A DNA stretch of 64,000 nucleotides from Gammaproteobacteria bacterium (lineage in GTDB: Bacteria; Pseudomonadota; Gammaproteobacteria; Steroidobacterales; Steroidobacteraceae): assembly GCA_004297335.1 (NCBI GenBank), contig SCUD01000175.1, positions 62,001-126,000 of the forward strand. Direction: 5' to 3'. Every line of letters begins with the position of its first letter. The stretch's first letter is position 1. The notes under the pieces are model-generated. The model was not told the DNA's origin and made no database searches. It worked only from the letters and a program-made list of their open reading frames with translations. The position numbers and the translations under genes are program-made. Below are positions 33,307 through 42,861 of this stretch, piece after piece.

Positions 33307-35781
33307 ATGGCCCTGAAGAAATCCCAGCTCTACTCCTCCCTCTGGCAGTCCTGCGACGAGCTGCGCGGCGGCATGGATGCCTCGCAGTACAAGGACTACG
33401 TCTTGACGCTGCTCTTCATGAAGTACGTGTCAGACAAGGCCGCCGGCGCCAAGCGCTCGCTGATCGAGGTTCCGGCGGGCGCGGGCTTTGCCGACATGGT
33501 GGCGCTCAAGGGCGATAAGGAGATCGGCGACAAGATCAACAAGATCATCGCCAGGCTGGCTGCGGCCAACGATCTAAAGGGCGTGATTGACCAAGCCGAC
33601 TTCAACGACGAGAGCAGGCTCGGTTCGGGCAAGGAGATGCAGGACCGGCTGTCGAAGCTGGTGGCGATCTTCGACGGCCTCGACTTTCGCGCCAACCGGG
33701 CCGAGGGCGATGACCTGCTGGGCGACGCCTATGAGTACCTGATGCGCCACTTTGCCACCGAGAGTGGCAAGAGCAAGGGTCAGTTTTACACGCCGGCCGA
33801 AGTCTCCCGGATCATGGCGCAGGTCATTGGCATCGAGCGCGCCGGTGAGCTGCGGGAACCGACCGTCTACGACCCGACCTGCGGCTCCGGCTCGCTGCTC
33901 ATCAAGGCGGCGGACGAGGCCGGAACGTCGAAACTCGCCATTTACGGCCAGGAGATGGACGTTGCGACCTGGGCGCTGGCGCGCATGAACATGATCCTGC
34001 ATGGCCATCCCACCGCCGAGCTGTGGCGCGGAAATACGCTGTCCGCTCCGCACTTCAAGAACAAGAGCGGCAGCCTGAGGACCTTCGATTTTGCCGTCGC
34101 CAATCCGCCCTTTTCGGCCAAGGCCTGGTCGAGCGGTCTGGACCCGGCCCACGACGAATTTGGGCGCTTCGAGCTCGGCGTGCCGCCGACCAGGAATGGC
34201 GACTACGCCTTCCTGCTGCACCTGATCGCCTCGCTCAAGAGCACCGGCAAGGGCGCGATCATCCTGCCCCACGGCGTGCTGTTCCGCGGCCACAAGGAGG
34301 CTGACATCCGCCGGCAACTGGTTCAGCGGGGCGTGATCAATGGCATCATCGGCCTGCCGGCCAACCTGTTTTACGGCACCGGCATCCCGGCCTGCATCGT
34401 GGTGATCGACAAGGAGCACGCCCACGCCCGCACCGGCATCTTCATGATCGATGCCAGCCGCGGCTTTCTTAAGGACGGCAACAAGAACCGTCTGCGCAGC
34501 CAGGACCTCCACAAGATCGTGGATGTGTTCAACCGCCAGATCGAGCTGCCGCGCTACTCGCGCATGGTTTCGGTGGCCGAGGTCGCGAGCCCGGCCAACG
34601 ACTACAACCTGAACCTCCCACGCTACATCGACTCGAGCGAGCCCGAGGACCTGCACGACCTCGACGCACACCTGAACGGCGGCATCCCGGTCCGCGACGT
34701 CGACGCCCTGGGCGATTACTGGCGTGTCTTCCCGACGCTGCGCCAGGTGCTTTTCAAGAAGGGCAGCCGCGCGGGCTACCTCGGGCCATGTGTTCCTGCA
34801 AACGAGCTGAAGCAGACCGTCCTCGGCCACGCTGAGTTTCAGGCTTTCGCCGAGCGGGTGGTGGTCATATTCGAGGGCTGGCGCGCCGCGCACGAGCCCG
34901 CACTCCGAGGCATCGAGGTGAACGACCTTCCCCGCGAGCTCGTCTACACTCTGTCCGAGGACCTGCTCGCGCGCTTCGCCGACCTGCCGCTTCTGAGTCG
35001 CTACGACGTCTACCAGCGGCTCATGGACTACTGGGCGGAGGTGATGCAGGACGACGTCTATCTCATCGCCGCCGACGGGTGGCAAGACGCCGCCCGGCCG
35101 CGCGGCATCGTCGAGGACAAGGCGCGCAACATCAAGGAGACGCCCGACCTCACCATCAATCGCAAGAAGTACAAAATGGACCTGCTGCCGCCCGCACTCA
35201 TCGTGGCGCGCTTCTTCGCCGAGGAACAGGCCGCCATCGAGGCCCTGCAGGCGAAGCAGGAGACCGCCGCCCGCGAGCTGGAGGAGTTCGTCGAGGAGCA
35301 CAGCGGCGAGGAAGGGCTCCTCGCCGAGGCGGTGAACGATAAGGGCAAGGTCACCAAGGGTGGCGTCAGGGACCGGCTACAGGCCCTCGCCGATGAGATG
35401 GCCAATGCCGGGGACGATGCCGAGGATGCCGAGGCCGAGCGCGACGCTCTCACCCGCTGCCTCGCACTGATCGACGCGGAGTCCGCGGCAGCGAAGGTCG
35501 TCAATGAGGCCGAAGGTGCGCTCGACGAGAAGGTATTGGCCCGCTACACGAGGCTCACTGAGGACGAGATCAAGGTGGTGGTTGTCGAGGACAAGTGGCT
35601 TGCCAGCTTGGGCGCCGCCATTGACGGCGAGGTGCAGCGAATGAGCCAGCAACTCGCGGGGCGCGTCATGGACCTGGAGAAGTGCTACGCCCAGCCGCTG
35701 CCGGCGCTGGAGCGCGAGGTCGAGGCGTTCAGCGCCAAGGTTGAGGGGCACCTGAAGAAGATGGGACTGGCGTGGGGATGA
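33307..35781 (+). CDS. hsdM: Type I restriction-modification DNA methyltransferase subunit
   Basis: An 824-residue N6-adenine methyltransferase subunit. The N-terminal HsdM helical domain (about 1-130) begins ALKKSQLYSSLWQSCDELRG. The catalytic domain has motif I DPTCGSGSLL (189-198) and motif IV NPPF (266-269). The last 350 residues, beyond the usual HsdM length of about 500-550, are a long C-terminal extension rich in charged helices (about 640-824). With HsdS it methylates one adenine on each strand of a bipartite site. The ATG at 33307 has AAGG eight bases upstream. Its TGA overlaps the hsdS ATG (ATGA). Confidence 0.9.
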   Translation: MALKKSQLYSSLWQSCDELRGGMDASQYKDYVLTLLFMKYVSDKAAGAKRSLIEVPAGAGFADMVALKGDKEIGDKINKIIARLAAANDLKGVIDQADFNDESRLGSGKEMQDRLSKLVAIFDGLDFRANRAEGDDLLGDAYEYLMRHFATESGKSKGQFYTPAEVSRIMAQVIGIERAGELREPTVYDPTCGSGSLLIKAADEAGTSKLAIYGQEMDVATWALARMNMILHGHPTAELWRGNTLSAPHFKNKSGSLRTFDFAVANPPFSAKAWSSGLDPAHDEFGRFELGVPPTRNGDYAFLLHLIASLKSTGKGAIILPHGVLFRGHKEADIRRQLVQRGVINGIIGLPANLFYGTGIPACIVVIDKEHAHARTGIFMIDASRGFLKDGNKNRLRSQDLHKIVDVFNRQIELPRYSRMVSVAEVASPANDYNLNLPRYIDSSEPEDLHDLDAHLNGGIPVRDVDALGDYWRVFPTLRQVLFKKGSRAGYLGPCVPANELKQTVLGHAEFQAFAERVVVIFEGWRAAHEPALRGIEVNDLPRELVYTLSEDLLARFADLPLLSRYDVYQRLMDYWAEVMQDDVYLIAADGWQDAARPRGIVEDKARNIKETPDLTINRKKYKMDLLPPALIVARFFAEEQAAIEALQAKQETAARELEEFVEEHSGEEGLLAEAVNDKGKVTKGGVRDRLQALADEMANAGDDAEDAEAERDALTRCLALIDAESAAAKVVNEAEGALDEKVLARYTRLTEDEIKVVVVEDKWLASLGAAIDGEVQRMSQQLAGRVMDLEKCYAQPLPALEREVEAFSAKVEGHLKKMGLAWG

Positions 35782-37088
35782 GCAGCGAAGCGATGCAGGT
35801 CAGGGATGCAGGGCCGGGCTTTGGCGCGGGTGGCGACGCGCAGGAGGTGCCAGCGGGCTACAAGCGGACCGAGTTGGGGGTGGTTCCCGACGAGTGGGAG
35901 ACGTGCCAACTTAGTTCCCTCGGATCAGGGAGTATCCTGCCAATTAAGGCTGGACCCTTCGGATCGTCACTGACCAAGGCTACCTACGTGCCAGATGGGT
36001 ACAAGGTATACGGGCAGGAACAAGTTATCCGTGGTGATCACTTGTACGGCGACTACTACATCACGCGCAAGAAGTACCTGGAGCTTGAAAGCTGTGCAGT
36101 TCGCGCGGGTGATATTCTTATAAGTCTTGTGGGCACTGCTGGCAAGCTTCTCGTTGTCCCTGATGGTGCTCCTCCTGGCATCATCAATCCTCGGTTGATT
36201 CGCTTCTCATTCGACCGGTCGCGTGTCAATGCGCGCTTCTTTCAGTTCTTGTTCGAGTCAGAGCAAGTCCAGGACAGACTTGCGCGGCAGGCGCAAGGCG
36301 GGACGATGGGCGTGCTCAACGCGGGGAACCTTCGCCCTTTCCGCGTTCAAATGCCCCGTCCCCGCGAACAACGCGCCATCGCCGAGGCGTTGTCGGATGT
36401 GGATGGGTTGCTCGGGGCGTTGGAGGTGCTGATCGCCAAGAAGCGGGCCATCAAGCAAGCCGCCATGCAGCAACTGCTCACCGGCAAGACCCGCCTGCCG
36501 GGCTTCAGCGGGGAGTGGGAGACGAAGCGGTTGTCCGAAGATGTAACCCTGCTTTCCGGACATCACGTCATGGCTCGGGACTGCAACTCGCGAGGCGTCG
36601 GCATCCCGTACCTTACTGGCCCCGCAGACTTTCCATGCAGGCGAATACAGCAAACCAAGTTCACTGTAAGGCCGACCACGCTGTGCAGGCAGGGTGACAT
36701 CCTCGTGACGGTGAAAGGGTCAGGCTCTGGGACGCTGATTGAAGCGGATCGTGAGTACTGCATCAGCAGGCAACTGATGGCGATTCGGACATCTTTCTGG
36801 AATTCGAGATTCCTTTTCTGCTGTCTCCTTCAGAACGCCTCTAGCATTGTCGCCGCATCGACGGGCCTTATTCCAGGATTGTCACGCGGTGATATCCTTG
36901 AGCAGGAGTTGCCGATCCCTCCTGACCCATCGGAACAGGATGCTATCGCCACCGTCATTTCCGACATGGACTCCGAGATCGCCGCCCTCGAAGCCCGCCG
37001 CGACAAGACCCGCGCGATCAAGCAGGGCATGATGCAGCAGCTTCTCACCGGCCGTGTGCGGCTGGTGAAGCCGGAGGCGGCGGCGTGA
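35778..37088 (+). CDS. hsdS: Type I restriction-modification specificity subunit
   Basis: A 436-residue subunit with two target-recognition domains (about 25-195 and 245-405). Each is followed by a similar helical conserved region: AIKQAAMQQLLTGKTRLPGF centrally and AIKQGMMQQLLTGRVRL at the C-terminus. The start overlaps the hsdM stop and the stop overlaps the next gene's GTG, so synthesis is tightly coupled. The two halves determine the two parts of the target sequence, which cannot be read from here. The internal conserved repeats are the usual sites of half-subunit exchange. Confidence 0.88.
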   Translation: MSSEAMQVRDAGPGFGAGGDAQEVPAGYKRTELGVVPDEWETCQLSSLGSGSILPIKAGPFGSSLTKATYVPDGYKVYGQEQVIRGDHLYGDYYITRKKYLELESCAVRAGDILISLVGTAGKLLVVPDGAPPGIINPRLIRFSFDRSRVNARFFQFLFESEQVQDRLARQAQGGTMGVLNAGNLRPFRVQMPRPREQRAIAEALSDVDGLLGALEVLIAKKRAIKQAAMQQLLTGKTRLPGFSGEWETKRLSEDVTLLSGHHVMARDCNSRGVGIPYLTGPADFPCRRIQQTKFTVRPTTLCRQGDILVTVKGSGSGTLIEADREYCISRQLMAIRTSFWNSRFLFCCLLQNASSIVAASTGLIPGLSRGDILEQELPIPPDPSEQDAIATVISDMDSEIAALEARRDKTRAIKQGMMQQLLTGRVRLVKPEAAA

Positions 37089-38458
37089 TCGAAGACCAGC
37101 ACACCGAGTGGAAGTCGTCCTGGCGCGACGAATGCCTGAAATGGCTATGCGGCTTTGCCAACGCGCAGGGCGGCGTGCTGGAGATCGGCCGCGACGACAA
37201 TGGAAAGGTTGTCGGCGTGAAGGATGCGAGGCGGCTGCTGGAGGAACTCCCCAACAAATTGCGCGACGTGCTCGGTATCGTCGCCGAGATCGACTTGCTC
37301 GAAGAGGGCGGCAAGCCCTACCTCCGGATCGCGGTCGAGCCGTACCCGGTGCCGATCAGCTATCGAGGCGAGTACCACTACCGCAGCGGTAGCACGAAGC
37401 AGGTGTTGAAGGGCGCCGCCCTCGATCGCTTCCTGCTCCGTAGGACCGGCCGGCGCTGGGATGGCGTGCCGGTGCCGGGCGTGACGACCGCCGATCTCGA
37501 TTCTGCCGCGCTGGCACGCTTTCGCAGGCGTGCGGCTCGCAGCAAGCGTTTGGAGGCGGAGGCTCTGGATGACGACGATGCGGCACTGCTCGAGAAGCTC
37601 CGCTTGACGGAGGGGCGCTACCTGAAGCGCGCCGCCGTCCTGCTGTTCCACCCGGAGCCGGAGCGCTTCGTGACCGGTGCGTCGGTCAAGATCGGCTACT
37701 TCGCGAGCGAGTCGGATCTCCGGTACCACGACCAGATCGCCGGCGACGTGTTCTCGCAGCCCGGCAGAGCATTGGATCTCCTGCTGACGAAGTACCTGAA
37801 GGCCGGGATCAGTTACGAAGGCATCCAGCGCATTGAGAGCTACCCGATGCCGGAAAGCGCCCTGCGCGAGGTGCTGCTCAACGCTGTGATCCATCGCGAC
37901 TACGCCGTTGCCGCGCCGATCCAGATCCGGGTGTACGCGGATCGTCTGCTGATCTGGAACCCCGGCGAGCTGCCCGAGGGCTGGTCGATGGAGACGCTCC
38001 TGGGGCAGCACCCTTCGCAGCCGTTCAATCCGGACCTGGCCAACACGTTCTTCTGGGCCGGCGACATCGAAGCCTGGGGGCGCGGCATCCAGCGTATCCT
38101 CGGAGCCTGCCGCGCGGCGGGCACGCCGGAGCCGCGAATCCGGGTCGAGGGGCGAAACGTGTGGGTCGAGTTTCCGTTCTCCGAGGCCTACCTGGACAGC
38201 CTCGCTTCCGGGGAAGAACCCATCGGGGTTCCGGGGCAGACTACCCAAGAAACTACCCAAGAAACTACCCAAGAACGGATACTCGCCCTGCTGCGAGAGG
38301 AGCCCACGGTCACTCGCAAAGCGATGGCGGAGCGAATCGGAATCACGGCTGACGGGATCAAGTATCACCTCGGCCAACTTCGCGCCGCCGGTCGGATCCG
38401 CCACATCGGTCCCACGAAGAAAGGCCGCTGGGAGATCCTGGGGGTAGCCGATGAGTAG
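37085..38458 (+). CDS. AlbA/Schlafen-domain protein with C-terminal winged helix, inside the R-M operon
   Basis: A 457-residue protein. Residues about 1-115 form a Schlafen AlbA_2-type domain (EDQHTEWKSSWRDECLKWLCG, FANAQGGVLEIGRDDNGKVVG). The middle has a GHKL-ATPase-like region (PMPESALREVLLNAVIHRDY, DRLLIWNPGELPEG). The C-terminus (about 400-457) is a winged helix, ILALLREEPTVTRKAMAERIGITADGI, preceded by three tandem TTQE units (12-base repeats). Proteins of this architecture are called RecG-like or putative transcriptional regulators and often sit in type I R-M operons. GTG at 37085 overlaps the hsdS stop. Its role in restriction control is inferred. Confidence 0.75.
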   Translation: MIEDQHTEWKSSWRDECLKWLCGFANAQGGVLEIGRDDNGKVVGVKDARRLLEELPNKLRDVLGIVAEIDLLEEGGKPYLRIAVEPYPVPISYRGEYHYRSGSTKQVLKGAALDRFLLRRTGRRWDGVPVPGVTTADLDSAALARFRRRAARSKRLEAEALDDDDAALLEKLRLTEGRYLKRAAVLLFHPEPERFVTGASVKIGYFASESDLRYHDQIAGDVFSQPGRALDLLLTKYLKAGISYEGIQRIESYPMPESALREVLLNAVIHRDYAVAAPIQIRVYADRLLIWNPGELPEGWSMETLLGQHPSQPFNPDLANTFFWAGDIEAWGRGIQRILGACRAAGTPEPRIRVEGRNVWVEFPFSEAYLDSLASGEEPIGVPGQTTQETTQETTQERILALLREEPTVTRKAMAERIGITADGIKYHLGQLRAAGRIRHIGPTKKGRWEILGVADE

Positions 38459-41400
38459 CGTCGGCCAGCGCGAGATCCGGACCCAGCAGCGCGTGATCGC
38501 GTTCCTGCGCGATGCGCTCGGCTACGCCTACCTCGGCCATTGGAAGGACCGCGACGGCAACAGCAACATCGAGGAGGACCAGCTCACGGACTGGCTCCGG
38601 CGCCAGGGGCGCGACGAGAAGCTGATCAACCGGGCGCTTTTCGAGCTGGACAAGGCCGCGGCGCTCGGCGGCAGCAGGACCCTCTACGACGCGAACCGTG
38701 AGGTCTACGGCCTGCTGCGCTACGGGGTGAAGGTCCGCCCCGAGGTCGGTGAGCAGACGGTCACGGTCTGGCTGATCGACTGGGCGCACCCGGACAAGAA
38801 CGACTTCGCCGTTGCCGAGGAGGTGACGGTTTATGGGGTCCACACGAAGCGGCCCGATCTCGTGCTCTATGCGAACGGCATCGCCCTGGGCGTGCTGGAG
38901 CTGAAGCGCTCCACCGTGGCCGTGAGCGAGGGGATCCGCCAGAGCCTCGACAGCCAGAAGAAGGAGTTCATCCGCCCCTTCCACACCACCGTACAACTCC
39001 TGATGGCGGGCAACGAGACCGAGGGGCTGCGCTACGGCGTGATCGAGACGCCGGAAAAGTATTGGCTGCGCTGGAAAGAGGCCGAGGCGCATCCGGAGGC
39101 CGGGGACAACCCGCTGCTGCGGGAGCTGGGCCAGCTCTGCGGCAAGGAGCGGCTGCTCGAGATCGTCCACGATTTCATGGTCTTCGACGCTGGCATCAAG
39201 AAGACCTGCCGCCAGAACCAGTACTTCGGCGTTCGCGCGGCCCAGGCGCGGGTGCGAGCGCGCGAGGGCGGCATCCTCTGGCACACCCAGGGCAGCGGCA
39301 AGAGCTTGATCATGGTGTGGCTCGCCAAGTGGATCCGCGAGCACGTGCGGGACTCACGGGTGCTGATCATCACCGACCGCACCGAGCTGGACGAGCAGAT
39401 TGAGACGGTGTTCAAGGGCGTCAGTGAAGACATCCACCGCACGAACAGCGGCGCGGATCTGGTGCGGGTGCTGAATGCGAGCGAGGAGTGGTTGATCGGC
39501 TCGCTCGTCCACAAGTTCGGTGCCTCGGAGGAAGGCGACATCGACGCCTTCCTGCAGGACATCCAGAGCCACCTGCCGAAGGGTTTCCGTGCCAAGGGCG
39601 AGATCTTCGTCTTCGTGGACGAGTGCCACCGCACCCAGTCGGGCAAGCTGCACGAGGCGATGAAGGCGCTGGTGCCGGGCGCGATGCTGATCGGCTTCAC
39701 CGGCACGCCGCTGCTCAAGAGCGACAAGCGCCGCTCGATCGAGACCTTCGGCCCCTACATCCACACCTACAAGTACGACGAGGCCGTTCGTGACGGCGTG
39801 GTGCTGGACCTGCGCTACGAAGCGCGGGACATCGACCAGAGCATCACCTCGCAGGCCAGGGTAGACCAGTGGTTCGAGCTGAAGACCCAGGGGCTCACCG
39901 CCGTTGCGAGAGCCCAGCTCAAGCAGCGCTGGGGGACGATGCAGAAGGTGCTGTCCGCGCGCGACCGGCTGGAGAAGATCGTCGCCGATATCCTCCTGGA
40001 CATGGAGACCCGCGACCGGCTCAGGAGCGGGCACGGTAACGCGCTGCTGATCTCGGACAGCATCTACTCGGCCTGCCGCTTCTTCGAGATGTTCCAGCAG
40101 ACGGACCTTGCCGGGAAGTGCGCCATCGTCACCTCCTACCGGCCGCAGCCTGCCGACATCAAGGGCGAGGACAGCGGCGAAGGGCTGACCGAACGCCTCC
40201 GGCAGTACGAGATCTACCGGAAAATGCTCGCCGCGCACTTCGACGAGCGCGAAGAGACGGCGATGTACAAGGTGGAGCAGTTTGAGCAGGAGGTGAAGAA
40301 GCGCTTCATCGGCCAGCCCGGGCAGATGAAACTCCTGATCGTCGTGGACAAGCTGCTCACCGGGTTCGACGCGCCGCCGGCCACCTACCTGTACATCGAC
40401 AAGAAAATGCAGGACCACGGCCTGTTCCAGGCCATCTGCCGGGTGAACCGGCTGGATGGGGAGGACAAGGAGTACGGCTACATCGTCGACTACAAGGACC
40501 TGTTCCGGTCGCTCGAGCAGTCCATCCAGGATTACACGGGCGAGGCCTTCGCCGGCTACGACAGGGAGGATGTCGACGGCCTGCTGAAGGACCGGCTCGG
40601 GCAGGGTCGCGAGCGGTTGGAGGAGGCGCGGGAGGCGGTGAAGGCGCTCTGCGAGCCGGTCAAGCCGCCGCGCGACACGACCGCCTTCCTGCAGTATTTC
40701 TGTGCCGCCGAGAGTGGCAAGGCCGAGCAGCTCCAGGAGAACGAGCCGAGGCGGGTCGCGCTCTACAAGCTGGTGGCTGCGTACCTGCGCGCCTACGCCA
40801 ACCTCGCCAACGAGATGCGCGAGGCCGGCTACACCAACGCCGAGGTGGAGGCGATCAAGGGCGAGGTCGACCACTACGAGAAGGTCCGCCAGGAGGTCAA
40901 GCTCGCCAGCGGCGACTACGTCGATATGAAGATGTTCGAGCCGGCGATGCGTCATCTGCTCGACACCTATATCCGCGCGGAGGAGAGCGAGAAGGTCTCG
41001 GCCTTCGACGACCTGACGCTGGTGGAACTGATCGTCGAGCGCGGGGAAGCCGCGGTGGAGGCGCTGCCCGGAGGTCTCCGCAAGAATCGGGAGGCGATGG
41101 CCGAGACGATCGAGAACAACGTACGCCGGCTCATCATCGACGAAATGGCCGTCAACCCGAAGTATTACGAGAAGATGTCCGAGCTGCTCGACGCGCTGAT
41201 CGAGCAGCGCCGGCAGGAGGCTCTCGACTACAAGGCTTATCTGAGAAGGATCGTGGAGCTGACCCGCCAGGTGAGCAGGCCGGAGAGCGAGGCGACTTAC
41301 CCCGCTGGAATCAACACCGGAGCGCTCCGGGCGCTGTACGACAATCTGGAGCAGCGCATGGCATCGTCGGTCCGCGAAACGCCGCCGCGCTACGGTGAGG

Positions 41401-41594
41401 GCGGCGCTGCCTGCGCCCGCGAGGATCTGGCGCTCACCCTGGATCGCGCCATCCGCGCCGTGAAGAAGGCGGACTGGCGCGGCAACCGGTTCAAGGAACG
41501 CGAAGTCCGCAACGCCATCCGTGCCGAAATCGGCGACGACGACGCGCTCGTCGATCAGGTCTTCGGGATTGTGAAGGCCCAGCGTGAGTACTGA
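38451..41594 (+). CDS. hsdR: Type I restriction endonuclease subunit
   Basis: A 1047-residue motor/nuclease subunit. The N-terminal nuclease has the pattern D136...E150-L-K152 (RPDLVLYANGIALGVLELK). The SF2 helicase has Walker A QGSGKS (280-285), FVDECHRTQSGK (motif II region), FTGTPLLKSDKR (motif III) and VDKLLTGFDAP with ICRVNRLDG (motifs V and VI). The C-terminal helical region (about 760-1047) would bind the HsdM/S core. The ATG lies eight bases inside the end of the preceding gene, and the stop overlaps the next gene. It translocates and cuts DNA unmethylated at the HsdS target. Confidence 0.9.
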   Translation: MSSVGQREIRTQQRVIAFLRDALGYAYLGHWKDRDGNSNIEEDQLTDWLRRQGRDEKLINRALFELDKAAALGGSRTLYDANREVYGLLRYGVKVRPEVGEQTVTVWLIDWAHPDKNDFAVAEEVTVYGVHTKRPDLVLYANGIALGVLELKRSTVAVSEGIRQSLDSQKKEFIRPFHTTVQLLMAGNETEGLRYGVIETPEKYWLRWKEAEAHPEAGDNPLLRELGQLCGKERLLEIVHDFMVFDAGIKKTCRQNQYFGVRAAQARVRAREGGILWHTQGSGKSLIMVWLAKWIREHVRDSRVLIITDRTELDEQIETVFKGVSEDIHRTNSGADLVRVLNASEEWLIGSLVHKFGASEEGDIDAFLQDIQSHLPKGFRAKGEIFVFVDECHRTQSGKLHEAMKALVPGAMLIGFTGTPLLKSDKRRSIETFGPYIHTYKYDEAVRDGVVLDLRYEARDIDQSITSQARVDQWFELKTQGLTAVARAQLKQRWGTMQKVLSARDRLEKIVADILLDMETRDRLRSGHGNALLISDSIYSACRFFEMFQQTDLAGKCAIVTSYRPQPADIKGEDSGEGLTERLRQYEIYRKMLAAHFDEREETAMYKVEQFEQEVKKRFIGQPGQMKLLIVVDKLLTGFDAPPATYLYIDKKMQDHGLFQAICRVNRLDGEDKEYGYIVDYKDLFRSLEQSIQDYTGEAFAGYDREDVDGLLKDRLGQGRERLEEAREAVKALCEPVKPPRDTTAFLQYFCAAESGKAEQLQENEPRRVALYKLVAAYLRAYANLANEMREAGYTNAEVEAIKGEVDHYEKVRQEVKLASGDYVDMKMFEPAMRHLLDTYIRAEESEKVSAFDDLTLVELIVERGEAAVEALPGGLRKNREAMAETIENNVRRLIIDEMAVNPKYYEKMSELLDALIEQRRQEALDYKAYLRRIVELTRQVSRPESEATYPAGINTGALRALYDNLEQRMASSVRETPPRYGEGGAACAREDLALTLDRAIRAVKKADWRGNRFKEREVRNAIRAEIGDDDALVDQVFGIVKAQREY

Positions 41595-42312
41595 CCCACA
41601 CCATATCGAGGTCGCCGGCATCGGGGTCGAGGTCGTCCGCAAGGAGATCAAGAACCTCCATGTGGGCGTCTACCCGCCTGCGGGTCGGGTCCGGGTGGCG
41701 GCGCCCCTGCGTCTTGACGATGAAGCCGTCCGGCTCGCCGTGGTCTCGCACCTCGCGTGGATCCGCCGTAAGCAGAAGGAGTTCGAGGGTCAGGATCGAC
41801 AGTCACAACGGGACATGGTGAGCGGCGAGAGCCACTACTTCCAGGGGCGCCGCCTTCGGCTGGCAGTGAAGGAACGTGGCGGAATACCCGGAGTGGGTCT
41901 TCTCGGCCATACAACGCTGGAGCTTCGGGTGCCGCCTGCCTTCGACCGAGTGCAGCGGGACGCGGTTTTGCAGCGCTGGTACCGGCGCCAGCTTCGGGCG
42001 CTGCTCCCGCCGCTGCTCGCAAAATGGGAGCCGAGGGTGGGGAAGACAATCGCAGAGGTGCGGATCAAGGGGATGAAGACACGCTGGGGAAGCTGCAATG
42101 CCGATGCCGGGCGAATCTGGCTGAACCTCGAGCTGATCAAGAAGCCGGTCGCGTGTGTGGAATACGTGCTGGTCCACGAGATGGTGCACCTGCTCGAACG
42201 CCATCACACCGAGCGATTTCAGGAGTGCATGGAGCGGCTGATGCCGAACTGGCGCCTGCACCGAGAGGAGCTGAACCGCGCGCCGTTGGCGCACGAGGAG
42301 TGGAAGTACTGA
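41584..42312 (+). CDS. YgjP-like metal-dependent hydrolase (DUF45)
   Basis: A 242-residue protein of the YgjP/WLM metallopeptidase-like family. The zinc motif is HEMVHLLERHH (H198 and H202), preceded by MKTRWGSCNADAGRIWLNLEL, both family signatures. GTG at 41584 overlaps the hsdR end by 11 bases. DUF45 genes recur directly downstream of hsdR in many type I systems, but a proteolytic role has not been shown there. It ends the five-gene operon. Confidence 0.82.
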   Translation: MSTDPHHIEVAGIGVEVVRKEIKNLHVGVYPPAGRVRVAAPLRLDDEAVRLAVVSHLAWIRRKQKEFEGQDRQSQRDMVSGESHYFQGRRLRLAVKERGGIPGVGLLGHTTLELRVPPAFDRVQRDAVLQRWYRRQLRALLPPLLAKWEPRVGKTIAEVRIKGMKTRWGSCNADAGRIWLNLELIKKPVACVEYVLVHEMVHLLERHHTERFQECMERLMPNWRLHREELNRAPLAHEEWKY

Positions 42313-42681
42313 TACCGGGGCTCTGCATAACCACCGGTTGCGGCGGAGGGTTCGCGGCGCGGCCCGCCATCGAGGAGGCCATGGTCAACGCGGTCGACTA
42401 CAGTTCCACGGCTCCGTGTGCATGGAGGACCTGCGCGCGATGGCGAACAACGGCTCGCCGCCTGCCGGTCCACGAGCGGGCGGAGCGGAGCACCCCTCAA
42501 GTCACCCCCCATGTACCCCCCATGTGCAACTGCTACCGGCCTTGGTGGCCGGCAAGGCTAAGGTATAAAGTTCGAATCGATGTTCCCGATCGCACGCACG
42601 CGCTCAACGAGCCGTCGGTGGTGGAGTTCTTGACCAACTACGAGGGCCGCCTCGCCGGTACCCGCCGGCACTGGGTCGCTG
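42313..42681. other. Scrap region after the R-M operon, no intact gene
   Basis: About 370 bases with no convincing gene. It holds an 11-base unit (A, six C, ATGT) repeated twice in tandem at 42504-42525. There is also a hairpin CCGGCC/GGCCGG at 42536-42552 that lacks a T-run. A short frame ending at 42692 (...VVEFLTNYEGRLAGTRRHWVADES) looks coding in its last 25 codons and overlaps the next start. It may be the 3' end of a lost gene. Confidence 0.4.
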
Positions 42682-42861
42682 ATGAATCCTGAGTTGCGCC
42701 GATACCTCGACTTGGAGCAGGCGATGCTCGCGCTGGATGCTCACGGCAACCCAGAAGCGGATCTGGTTCGAGACATCATGGATGGTGCGTGGAGTTTGTC
42801 TGCCTGCGGCAGCGTGAACTGGTCCCGGTGCCATTCGGTTTGGAGACCGCCGAGGCCGTGA
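42682..42861 (+). pseudogene. Truncated small ORF fused to oxidoreductase DNA
   Basis: The first 34 codons (MNPELRRYLDLEQAMLALDA and on to ...VRDIMD, ending 42783) read like a small acidic helical protein of a conserved hypothetical type. From 42784 the frame runs out of phase into the oxidoreductase remnant and stops at 42859. The junction marks a deletion that removed the 3' end of this ORF and the 5' end of the next gene. Confidence 0.4.

Noticed and set aside
38235-38276. 12-base repeats as a phase-variable tract
   Set aside because: The three TTQE units stay in frame (12 is a multiple of 3), so a change in number alters length, not expression.
42504-42525. Tandem 11-base repeat as a CRISPR or variable-number element
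   Set aside because: Only two copies without spacers; too little to call.
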